Assembly (NCBI RefSeq): GCF_000372725.1
Contig: NW_005200690.1
Coordinates: forward strand, 928,795-992,794
Direction: 5' to 3'
Source: Emiliania huxleyi CCMP1516
Lineage: Eukaryota; Haptophyta; Isochrysidales; Noelaerhabdaceae
DNA: 64,000 nt
Shown here: positions 48,408 through 57,647 of the stretch, piece after piece
Layout of the letters: each line of letters begins with the position of its first letter
Position numbering within the stretch: position 1 is the first letter of the stretch
Notes under the pieces: generated by a model
What the model was told of the DNA's origin: nothing
Databases searched by the model: none
What the model saw: only the letters and a program-made list of their open reading frames with translations
Program-made: the position numbers and the translations under genes

Positions 48408-50922
48408 TCATGGCCAGCGCATGCCCGGACTGCCCATCATCATCTGCACGAGCTCCGGCGGCATCGTGCTCAGCGGCGGCATGTGAAAGCTTCCGGGCGA
48501 CGACGCGCCGCCGCCGCCGCCCAGCTCCTCGCCGTGCGGCGCCGGCAGCCGGCTGAGGTCGACGGCGCACGGCGAGTCGCCCATCAGCTTGCCGCGCTTG
48601 AGCCACCGCCGTGCCGCGGCGAAGTCGCGCGCGACGCCAGCCCCGTCCGCATACGCCTTGCCGAGCGCCCAGACGCACGAGATGTGGCCGAGCACCGCGC
48701 CGCGCGCGAACCAGCGCGCGGCGCGGCGCGCGTCGGCGGGGATGCCCTCGCCCTCCTTGAGCGCGAAGCCCACGTTGTTCATCGCGCGCACGTGGCCTCC
48801 GACCATCGCCGCGAGTGCCGCCCACGCGAGGGAGGCCTGCGGCGAACGCGCGAGAGGCTGGGGCCAGGTGCGCCGCATGCAGCGCTCGCGGGTGGCGTTT
48901 AAGGGCTCGCGGGTGCGTTTAAGGGCTCGCGGGTGGCGTTTAGGTGGAGCGGAGGCCTGGTAGTCGACGGGCAGCCCGTGGTGGCCCTTGTCGAAGGAGC
49001 CGCTGAGGTTGTACATGGCGAGAGGGTCGCCGTGCGTGGCGCGCCGCTTGAGCAGATCGCGCTCGAGCCGCTTGTCGGCGTGCTCGTCCATGTACCCGGT
49101 GGGCTCGCGGCAGAAGGGGCACGGCGGGAAGGTCTGCGCCTCGCGGTCCATGCCGCCGAGCATATACTTGTCGTGGCATTCCTTGCACACGACCTTGCCG
49201 CAGCAGAGAGTGACCGTCGCGCTGCCCTCGCCCGGGCCCTTGCGCGCCGGGCCGAGCGGGTCGGTGAGCCGCACGTCCATGCAGATCGGGCAAGTCACCT
49301 CGGGTGGGGAGGTGGGGGGGCGGGCAGTGAGGGCGGCGGTGGCGAGTCAAGCGGCGGAGCGGGAGGCGGGAGGCGCGTGACGCAGTGAGGGCAGCAGAGC
49401 GGGGAGAGGCGGCGGGGGAAGGAGAGAGGGGGGCGAGGGGCGCGCTCGATGACGCTGTGTCGCGAGCTGTCTCGAGGGCAGCGAAGAGGGCGGCGGCGGC
49501 GAGGCGCCCACCATGGGATCCTCCTCGGGCGAGAGGTTGACGTCGCGCACTCCGACCGTCCCACTCTTGCCGTCTTGCCCGTCGTCGAGGCGAACCTCGT
49601 ACCGCTCGCGCTCGGGCGCGTAGCGGACCGCCGTGCCGCGCTGCCCGTTGAGCTCGGCGCTGCCGGACAGCCCGTGCACGCGCACACGCCTCCCGACGAG
49701 AGGGTGGCGCGGCGTCGCCTCCTCGGCGGTGGCGAGCACCTGCTCGAGCATCAGAGATACGGGGAGATATGGCGGATATGGGGAGACATGGCGAGCACCT
49801 GCTCGAGCATCAGCGCGACGCGCCGCGCCTCGGAGGGGCACGCCGCCACCGCGTCGCCCAGCGCGTCGACGGCGGCCGCGTCGCCGCACAGCCCCACCCT
49901 CGGCAGCGCCCTCTTGTCCCGCAGCGCGCCGGCCGTGAGGAGGTCGTACGCGGCCTCGACGCCCTTTGCGTCGTCCCACGCCACGTGCCCGGCGCCCCAC
50001 TCGACCACGTGCACCGCGCGGATGCCGAGGTCCTGCGGGGCGAGGAGACAGAGGAGGGCGGTAAGGGCCGTCGAATGCGACGTCGGCAGCCTCGGCAGAC
50101 GGCTCGGAGACAGCGATCACTCGGAGACAGCGATCTGGATGCCGCATCTAAGGCAGGGAGGTCCTCGTCGTGCGGGATGAGCGCTGTGCCGCCCCCGTCG
50201 AGCTCCACACGGTAGGGCATCCGCACCCCCGAGGGCGCCTCGGGCCAGACCTCGCACACGACCCCCGCCCGCCACCCGAGCTGCCCGCCATTGCACTCCA
50301 CCCGCCGCCCGACTTCAAAGCGCGGCGGAGGCGGCGGAGGCGCGACTGGCGCGGCGCGGATGCAGCGCTCGTCGTCCTCGCGCACGGGCGTCGCGTACTG
50401 AATGCCGTCGGGCGTCATGTCCCCGTGCACGTGGACGGCATACGCGCAGTAGAAGCCGGGACACCAGTCGTCCTGGGCGTACCGGAGGGCGGCGACCTTG
50501 GCCGGAACCCAGCGCCCGCCAGCGATGCTGTGCGCGCTGATCATTTCGACGCCACGCGGAGAGCCCGGCTCTGAGTTGCGGCTGATCTTGACCTCGACCT
50601 TGTCGCCGACCTTGAAGCGGGACGGCTCGTTCGCGCCCTGCGGCAGCACCGGCGCCTTCTTCGCCCTGCGACGGCTGCCACCACCATCGGGCTGTTGTTC
50701 GAGCAGCCGAACCACAGAGTCCTCGTCGTTAGGCGCGAAGATGAGCTTGCCATCGTCGAGCCGGACCTGGTACGGCACGCACTTGCCATCGTCAAAGTCT
50801 CGCTGCGTGTAGAAGTGGCGCACGATCGTGCCGGCCTTCCACACACCGCAGTTGCACTCCACGCGCGTCCCGACGGGGAAGCGGAGCTGCACGGTGTCCT
50901 TGTCGGCGAGTCGCATGGACAT
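48408..50922 (-). CDS. RING-finger protein with Tudor/chromo-like modules and SEL1-like repeats
   Basis: Five exons: 50164-50922, 49799-50032, 49512-49739, 48957-49298 and 48408-48836, about 663 residues and in frame. Three N-terminal barrel-like modules (FPVGTRVECN ... VPYQVRLDDGKLIF, FKVGDKVEVK, FEVGRRVECN ... MPYRVELDGGGTALI). A helical segment and a 'LNGQRGTAVRY ... YEVRLDD' module follow. The RING reads CPICMDVRL ... CCGKVVCKECHDKYM ... CPFCREP. SEL1-type repeats follow (AMNNVGFALKEGEGIPADAR, WALGKAYADGAGVARDF). SEL1 repeats and RING fit a substrate-binding ubiquitin ligase, and the barrels suggest a chromatin link. Intron 2 (49740-49798) is a clean tandem duplication. Intron 4 has a GC donor. 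Intron 1 is best read with GA at 50163 (GACGAG, then GACCTC), or GC eight bases further in. Confidence 0.88.
49731..49813 (-). repeat. 59-bp tandem duplication that is an intron
   Basis: A perfect 24-bp repeat at 49731-49754 and 49790-49813. Intron 49740-49798 equals the 59-bp period: GAGCAG, then GTGCTC (donor side) and GAGCAG, then GTGCTC (acceptor side). Splicing restores RRVALMLEQVLATAEE. The core has three GGAGATA/GGAGACA-type units on the plus strand. Confidence 0.93.
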
Positions 50923-52341
50923 GCTGGATGGTACGGTGTGGAGAGGAGTGGAGCGAGTGGAGCGAGTAAGAGTTCGCGCGCCGCGCCGGCCTGTGTTTCT
51001 TTTTGGGGTTATTCGAAGGTTAGGGTCTCGCGGACGCTCTTGCGCAGCAAAATATAGTTCTCACGGCTGACGCGCACTATACTCTTGTCTCACGACCACT
51101 GCAACCGTCCGAGCGCTTTGGCGACCTTCTCTTCTCTTCACTCACTTACTTGAGCACTTGAGCACTGGATAGGGCCGATTCCGCGTGGTACGGGACCCCT
51201 CGATCGTCTCGCCCTCCCTCACTGGTATGTTCATTGGGGGGGGTCATAACAAACACGGTACAGGATCGAGGTGCACGCTGCCGAAGCAGTGTCGTCCCCC
51301 CTCTCCCCGACGGCGATGGCGGTGTGACCGATCGAGCTACAAGAGGAGCTTGGTCAGCAGGATCCGGGATAGTCTGATGCACTACCTCACTGGGCCTGAG
51401 ATCACCGAGACAACACCCGTCACCGTCTCGGATTCATGTGGGATCGAACCACTCCGGGATGGGCAAGCCCATTGTCTTATTTCAGTTCCCCTCGCACCTG
51501 CGAGAGTAGGCAGGTGCCATCTTGTTAATTGTCAAAATTCCTGTTGTGCAGGAGGGGAGGGGGCTCTGACGGAGTGCATGGCGGGAGAGGGCAGGGAGTG
51601 GGCGCGGGGGAGGGGGGGGGGGGGGCTCAGCCGTGCAAAAGGCATCAATTAATAATAGTAAGGAAGACATGTTGCCCGGCCGTTCAAGAAGTCCGTCTCG
51701 ATTTTCGTTTTTTTCCCACAGACCACTCGGGCAACTTTTACGAAAGGCAAAGTTTTACTTGACCACTCGGGCAGATTCGATTGCATTTTACCACTCGGGC
51801 AAACTCGATGAAACGGGCGGACGGAAGACGCGTTTGCGACGGCTCGCCGGAGAGCATGCATGGAGCGGCCGGTGCGCCGCCGCAGCTCACCGATGGAGCC
51901 TGCGTCGCGGCTCAATCCACTGACGTAGCAGCACCGCGACACACTCTCCAAGCACGGCCTCTGGCGTTGCGATTGCACAGAGAGCGAGCAATAGGCGCCA
52001 AAAGCACAGATCTGTGTGCAGTGGATTTCCATGTAGGTCGCGCCCAGCGAGCGGACAACCGCGGGTCTCGGATGCTCTCCCGGACGCGCGCCCACCGTGC
52101 GAGTGGCGGACCCGGAGGCGGCCGGCCCAGCTCACCCCCAGAGAGGCCATGGCCAGGGTCAGGCATAAAAGGGGGGTGTTTTTCCGTCCGTCCAACGATC
52201 ACTCACTTACTCACTTACTTGCTTGCATGCAGCCAATCAATCCGGCTCAGTCAGGGTGGAGACGGGAGCTGCGGGGAGGTAGGTAGGGGGGGGGGGGGAG
52301 TGTGTGTGTGTGGGGGGGTACACCTTGCAGGCAGGGACTGG
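50923..52341. other. Intergenic region, no supported gene
   Basis: Contains three ACCACTCGGGCA units (51722, 51761 and 51790), a G-run at 51610-51625 and a GTGTGTG/G-run at 52285-52315. One minus-strand GTGGTTCGATCCCAC resembles a tRNA T-arm but has no matching acceptor, D or anticodon arms. Confidence 0.45.
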
Positions 52342-53261
52342 ATGCTGAAGATTGCCTCGCTTCTCCTCGTCGCTCTGTCGGCGTCTGCCCTGCCGGTGCG
52401 TCGCTCCGCCCAGCCGCACTTACTCACATGCAGGCTTGAAACTACACGCACCACACGAGTGCGCAGGCAGAAACCGTCGACGACATCGACCCAGCCGCTC
52501 GCGGCCTCGCCTTTGCGCCAAAGCCCTCTCCTCCCGTGCCCGACGTGGTCGACGACCCCGCCTGGCTCATCGCCACCTCTGGGTTCTGCTCGAACCTCAA
52601 CGTCGTGATCAAGGAGGGCGACGTCGGGGCGAGCGAGACGGAGGGCGACACCGCGGCCCACTTCATGGCCGACATCGCCTTCAACTACTACCCGCAGACG
52701 GCGGTCAAGTTCACCGATTTCCCTCACCACCTCGCGAAGACCATCGAGGGCGACGCTGCTGAGGCGGACGCGCTGATCTCGAGTGCGTGGGACCACAAGA
52801 ACATCGCGCTGCTCGAGCCGACGTCCTCGTGCGGCGCTGACGACCAGAGCAGTCAGGCGTGGGGGATCTCGGTCTTCAAGGTGGAGGAGCACCGCCACTG
52901 CACGGACGGCGAGACGGCGTGGGAGGGACATCCTTGCGTCCACTACTCCGGCTACGTCTCGGCGGCTACGTCCAACTTTGTCAACGTGAATGAGGGCCGG
53001 TTCGTCTGCCAGCTATTCGTTGACTCGGGGTTCGAACCTGATCTAGATGAGAACTTCGATTGCTGCCAATGCTCGCTAGGATACGACTACTGCACAGAGT
53101 TCGACAATGCAATCAACAATGCAATCGCGTTCGATGCAATCGCGTACGGATGCTGCCTCTGTGCATTGACGGACCTATCTGGATTAGATTGTTTGTTTTG
53201 CGGGCAGCCTTCCCGGAATTGCCCCCGAATACTGCAACCAAGTGATCTCATCTCCTTTTAG
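52342..53261 (+). CDS. Secreted Cys-rich protein, unknown
   Basis: Two exons, 52342-52395 and 52467-53261, joined by a 71-bp GT-AG intron. 282 residues. Exon 1 is almost exactly a signal peptide (MLKIASLLLVALSASALP). The mature part begins AETVDDIDPAARG. A first domain of about 190 residues (CSNLNVVIKEGDVG, FPHHLAKTIEGDAAEADALI, WGISVFKVEEHRHC) is followed by a Cys-rich tail (FDCCQCSLGYDYC, GCCLCALTDLSG, CLFCGQPSRNC). The tail is coded by DNA of clearly lower GC than the front and includes a small internal repeat (NAINNAIAFDAIA), so it may have been added later. No family recognised. Secretion is the only firm prediction. Confidence 0.75.
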
Positions 53262-53369
53262 CGAAGTTTTTCTTTAAGAGCGCCTTCGTTGTTAATAGTA
53301 CAAACGGATGGTCACTTGTCGCAGGCAGTCACACACTCCGCACCGCACCCCGCGCGGCCCGCACGCCCC
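53262..53369. other. 3' flank of the secreted protein gene
   Basis: Short spacer before the dispersed repeats. Nothing further was recognised. Confidence 0.3.
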
Positions 53370-53485
53370 CCCCGCCCCGCCTAGGCTGGAAGGAGATGAG
53401 GAGATGGAACAGCCGAGGAAAGGAGCGGCCAAACACGTATGGGAGGTAAAGGTAGCGGCGTCACGCTGCCCGGCTTCCCGACTCT
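53370..53485 (+). repeat. Dispersed repeat family B, copy 2
   Basis: Same ordered blocks as 20606-20752: CCGCCCCGCCTAGG, GAGATGAGGA, GGGAGGTAAAGGTAGCGG and CGTCACGCTGCCCGGCTTCC. Followed within 90 bp by a SINE-like repeat. Confidence 0.75.
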
Positions 53486-53575
53486 CTCGGTCGATTGTGC
53501 ATCACCAGAGAAAAAAAACTTGGAGTCTGCTTTTTGCCGCCGTTCTCGCGACGGCTAGCGCCACACTCCTCTCCT

Positions 53576-53654
53576 TAAAATCCCTGTGTGGTGGCGACGT
53601 GCCGTCCTCCCATCCCTCCCTTGGCTTGTCTGTTTTCTTTCTATTCTTTCTTTA
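53576..53654 (+). repeat. SINE-like dispersed repeat, copy 3
   Basis: TTAAAATCCCTGTGTGG through CCTCCCTTGGCTTGTCTG, then a TTTC-type tail. Similarity to copy 4 extends leftwards through CACTCCTCTCCTTAAAA. Confidence 0.85.
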
Positions 53655-54087
53655 TCGCGCGGCGTGCTATGGCAGAAATCCCCCCGCGGGCCGCTCGGCG
53701 CGTTCCGGTGGAAGCAAAAGAAAATGACACTTATGCGCTTCAAGAAAGAAAGAATTCTTAAAATACAAGAAAGAAAACACACCGGTCAGATGCCCCTGCA
53801 CCAACCAATCGTCCTGATCTGCTCTCGCCTGTTGTCCTGCCATAAGGAGTGAGTCGAGCAGGCTGCGCGCCCACATAGCAGGCTGTTGAGTGGGCGAAGC
53901 GTGCATTTAGGTTGAAGACAGCTGAAGACAAAGTTTAACTGCTACGGCAAACATGTCTACATGGACACATCGTGCCGAGCGGCCCGAGGTCTCGCGGATC
54001 CGGGATCTGGCCCGAGGTCTCGCGGATCCCGGATCTGGCCAAAATTAGTCCAAAAAACTGTTTCAGTCGTTTCAAAGAAGGGGAAAA

Positions 54088-54767
54088 CACCGCCAGCAGA
54101 CGCGCATCCCCGCCCTCTCGTCCGTCGCGCTGCGCGCCAAAGACTAACCTTTGCGCTTTGGGCACAGCGTCAGCGACCGGGTTGCTCGAATGTTTCGAGC
54201 CTCCCTAGTTCGAGAGCTGGAAGAAAGTGAGTCGCACAGGCTACGCGCCCACCGTGGGACTGTTGAGGAGTACATCGTCATGCAGCTGTGCCACACCTAC
54301 GACCTTCGACCTAGCACAAACATCGGCAAAGTCCAAAGAAGTCGGGAAGCCCGGCCCGACTTTACGCCCTCCTCTTTTTCTTCACAGCGCAGCACCGAAG
54401 CATCTAGGCCCACGAGACGCTTGCACTCGCGCGGCTCTCTCCGCTCTCCCCTCGCCGTGTTCGGGTATGTCGTGCATCGGCATCGACGTCGGCTACGCCA
54501 ACGGAGGCGCGCAGCCTCTAAACACCGCTCGGCCTCTCCACTCGGCTCAGCCGTGAGAACGCGCGAACTCAGAATCGTCTCCGCGCGTCCACAGTTGTCG
54601 CGATCGCCCGGCGCGGCGGCATTGACATCCTTGACAATGAGGTGTCCAAACGGGCCACAGCGTGAGCATCTCTCGGCCGCACCCTCGTCCTTCTCAACGC
54701 CCTCGTTGCGAACGCTGGCGGCACCCGCATCGCTGCTCCGCCGCCCCGCAGGTGCATGGTCGGCTCC
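54088..54767 (+). repeat. Segmental duplication, upstream copy (Hsp110 5' region)
   Basis: More than 600 bp almost identical to 56945-57647, starting at ACACCGCCAGCAGACGCGCA and ending at GTGCATGGTCGGCT inside Hsp110 exon 3. Differences are a few substitutions and short indels plus one SINE-like insertion present only in the downstream copy. Confidence 0.93.
54467..54767 (+). pseudogene. Truncated duplicate of Hsp110 exons 1-3
   Basis: Carries the same start (MSCIGIDVGYANG), the same first intron, exon 2 (VVAIARRGGIDILDNEVSK) and the first bases of exon 3 as the gene at 57351, then breaks off into unrelated sequence. Because the promoter region is duplicated as well, it could still be transcribed. 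It cannot code an Hsp110 ATPase domain. Confidence 0.88.
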
Positions 54768-54938
54768 GGGGCTTTAGGTTAGGTAGGAAGGTGAAGAAAG
54801 CCAGGCTCGGACTGGACACCAACGCGGTATGCACGTATGGGTGGACGGAGACAGATGATGACGACACGCACGATTTACACAGTCAAAAATAAAAGAAACC
54901 GCCGCTTGCATTTGCCGCTGAGACCACACCCCTCTCCT

Positions 54939-55012
54939 TAAAATCCCTGTGTGGTGGCGGCGTGCCGTCCTCCCATCCCTCCCTTGGGTTGTCCGTTTTC
55001 TTTCTTTCTTTT
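54939..55012 (+). repeat. SINE-like dispersed repeat, copy 4
   Basis: TTAAAATCCCTGTGTGG through CCTCCCTTGGGTTGTCCG and a TTTC tail, ending near 55012. Confidence 0.85.
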
Positions 55013-55360
55013 CTCAAGAAGAAGACTCGTGATTTCTTGTTGGTTTTCTAAAATCTCACCGCCGTGGCGTGGCAGACGGTGAACGAGCTAGCGTGCGGGG
55101 AGAGCGGCATTGTGCACGGAGCTAAGTGCATTGCCGTTCTTAACGGAGTCGCTTAGGCGGCTCCAGTGGTGTGCCTGTGATAGTGCTAGCACGCGCCAGT
55201 TCGCACCTGTGTCAAGCCTGTCTGCTGTGAGATAGAGTTGTTGTGGGTGAGTGTTCTTGATACGAAACCACGACGACACACACCAGTCGACTCGCATCGG
55301 TTGCCTCCATGAGGTCAGCCTGAATAAGTGCCAGTGTGGCATTTTGTTCGCGCGATTTTC

Positions 55361-56873
55361 ATGAGCGCCGCGAGCCCAACTCGCCTCGCCGACCTGGCTC
55401 GGGGCGACCTGGCCTGGCTGCGAGCCTTCCTCTCCGGGTGGGGGACGCGCGGCACGTCGCTCACGGCCCAGCTCGACGTGCGGCACGACACCGAGAAGCA
55501 AGACACGCTGCTGACCTGGGCCGCTCGCCACGGGCAGGCCGAGGCGGTGCGGCTGCTGCTCGAGGGCGGCGCGAGCGTCGGGGCGACGACTGGCGGCGGC
55601 GCTTCCGCGCTGTACATTGCGTGCCAGAACAACCACCTCGAGATCGTCCGGCTGCTACTCGAGGCTGGCGCGGCGATCGACCAAGCCGCAGAGGACGGCG
55701 CCACACCGCTGTACATCGCGTGCCATAACGGCCACCTCGACGTCGCCCGGCTGCTTATCGAGGCCAGCGCGGCGGTCGGCCAAGCCCAGAACCAAGGCGC
55801 CACGCCGCTGTACATCGCGTGCCAGCAGGGCCACCTCGAGTGCGTGCGGTTGCTCCTCGCTGCCAACGCGGCGGTCAACCAAGCCACAGAGGACGGCTTC
55901 ACGCCGCTGTTCATCGCGAGCCAGAATGGCCACCTCGAGTGCGCCCGGCTGCTTCTCGAGGCTGGCGCAGCGGTCGACCAAGCCGAGGAGCAAGGCGCCA
56001 CGGCACTGCTCATCGCGTGCCACTTCGGCCACCTCGAGGTTGCCAAGCTCCTCTCCTCCTACGGCGCCTCCCGCGCCGCGGTGCCGCACTTTGGCACGCC
56101 CGAGGAGGCCGCAAACCGCGAAGGCCACGCCGACCTCGCCGCCTGGCTGGTCGCCAGCCGCGGCTGGACGCCGCTCCAGCACCTCGAGGCGTGCCCGAGA
56201 CTAGCGGCTAGAGAAGCGTGAGCGCATTGTCCTCACGCCCATTGCCCCTCTTCCCGCAGGCGCTCACCGTCGACCGGGCGCGGGCGCTGCTGCGCGGCGG
56301 CGCGGACTCTTCGGCCGGCGAGCCTTCGGCCCTCGAGCGGGCGCGCGTCCTCTGCGCGTGGAGCGAGTCGGATCCGACCGCTGCGGCCGCCGGCTCCACC
56401 GTCGCGATCCACTCTCTCGTCTCGCGGCCGTCGATGAACGGCAAGGTCGGCGTCGTCGTCTCCGCCAACGCTTCGACGGCCCGCTTCGGCGTGCGCGTGG
56501 CGGGCGAGGCCAAGGCACTCGCACTGAGGCGCGCACTGCAATGGTCTCTCCCCCACTCGCCGGATCCTCTCTTGAATACCCCATGCCTCTGCCCTCCCTC
56601 AGGCCGGCCAACCTGCAGCCAGCGGCCGAGGCGGTGGAGGTGGGCAGGCTCATCCTCAAGGCGGCGGAGTGGTCGCCGCAGTCGCACGAGCTCTTCCCGG
56701 AGGCGGTTCGCAAGTGTGCGGTCGAGGTGATGCGGCTGGGCTACCTGATCGCGTGGGACGAGGAGCGCTTCGACGGCGAGGGGGCGGCGCCGGGGCTGGT
56801 GGACCTCTGGCGCAGCTTTGTGCTGCCAAGGGTGGTGGTGCGGCCCGCCGCAGACGCATCGCGTTCCCCATGA
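55361..56873 (+). CDS. Ankyrin-repeat protein with LNGxxG/VxLxPxNL module
   Basis: Three exons: 55361-56188, 56260-56528 and 56603-56873, 455 residues and in frame. The start at 55361 (MSAASPTRLADL) is preferred over an ATG 11 codons upstream. Residues about 45-265 hold six ankyrin repeats (GATPLYIACQNGHLECVRLL, LEAGAAVDQA). After a linker (TPLQHLEALTVDRARALL, RGGAD) comes the module SRPSMNGKVGVVVSANASTA, RFGVRVAGEAKALALRPANL, the same module as in the MYND gene at 14425. The C-terminus is helical (LFPEAVRKCAVEVMRLGYLI). Both introns need a GC donor: GAG before GCG (56189), and AG before GCGCGC (56529). The linker plus module usually accompany MYND fingers in this type of protein, but no finger is present here. 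A scaffold role is likely. Confidence 0.85.
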
Positions 56874-56944
56874 TACAACAGCGTGTCTTTCCTCTGCACA
56901 ATATGTCCGTTGCGAGTGTCGCCACACCGCTCACCGGTTCGGCG

Positions 56945-57647
56945 GAACACCGCCAGCAGACGCGCACCCCCGCCCTCTCTCCGTCGCGCTGCGCGCCAAA
57001 GACTAACCTTGGGCACAGCGACCGGGTTGCTCGAATGTTTCGAGCCCTAGAGCCTAGTTCGAGCCCTGGAAGAAAGTGAGTCGCACAGGCTACGCGCCCA
57101 CCGTGGGACTGTTGAGGAGTATATCGTCATGCAGCTGTGCCACACCTACGACCTAGCACAAACATCGGCAAAGTCCAAAGAAGTCGGGAAGACCGAAAGA
57201 AAGAAAGAAAACACACAACCCAAGGGAGGGAAGACCGGCCCGACTTTACGCCCTCGTCTTTTTCTTCACAGCGCAGCACCGAAGCATCTAGGCCCACGAG
57301 ACGCTTGCACTCGCGCGGCTCTCTCCGCTCTCCCCTCGCCGTGTTCGGGTATGTCGTGCATCGGCATCGACGTCGGCTACGCCAACGGAGGCGCGCAGCC
57401 TCTAAACACCGCTCGGCCTCTCCACTCGGCTCAGCCGTGAGAACGCGCGAACTCAGAATCGTCTCCGCGCGTCCACAGTTGTCGCGATCGCCCGGCGCGG
57501 CGGCATTGACATCCTTGACAATGAGGTGTCCAAACGGGCCACAGCGTGAGCATCTCCCGGCCGCACCCTCGTCCTTCTCCGCCCTCGTTGCGAACGCTGG
57601 CGGCACCCGCGTCGCTGCTCCGCCGCCCCGCAGGTGCATGGTCGGCT
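56945..57647 (+). repeat. Segmental duplication, downstream copy (true Hsp110 5' region)
   Basis: Counterpart of 54088-54767. Covers the promoter/5' UTR and exons 1-3 of Hsp110. Confidence 0.93.
57195..57227 (-). mobile_element. 5'-truncated SINE-like insertion with 9-bp target-site duplication
   Basis: Read on the minus strand it is CCTTGGGTTGTG then TTTTC and three TTTC units, the 3' end of the dispersed family. GGGAAGACC flanks both sides (57186-57194 and 57228-57236). The duplicate at 54088 keeps the empty site (GGGAAGCCC, one base different). This dates the insertion after the segmental duplication. Confidence 0.85.

Noticed and set aside
51400-51480. tRNA-like T-arm (GTGGTTCGATCCCAC) on the minus strand
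   Set aside because: No matching acceptor stem, D-arm or anticodon arm at the right spacing. A similar isolated match occurs in a CWC22 intron (about 1400) and near 20835.
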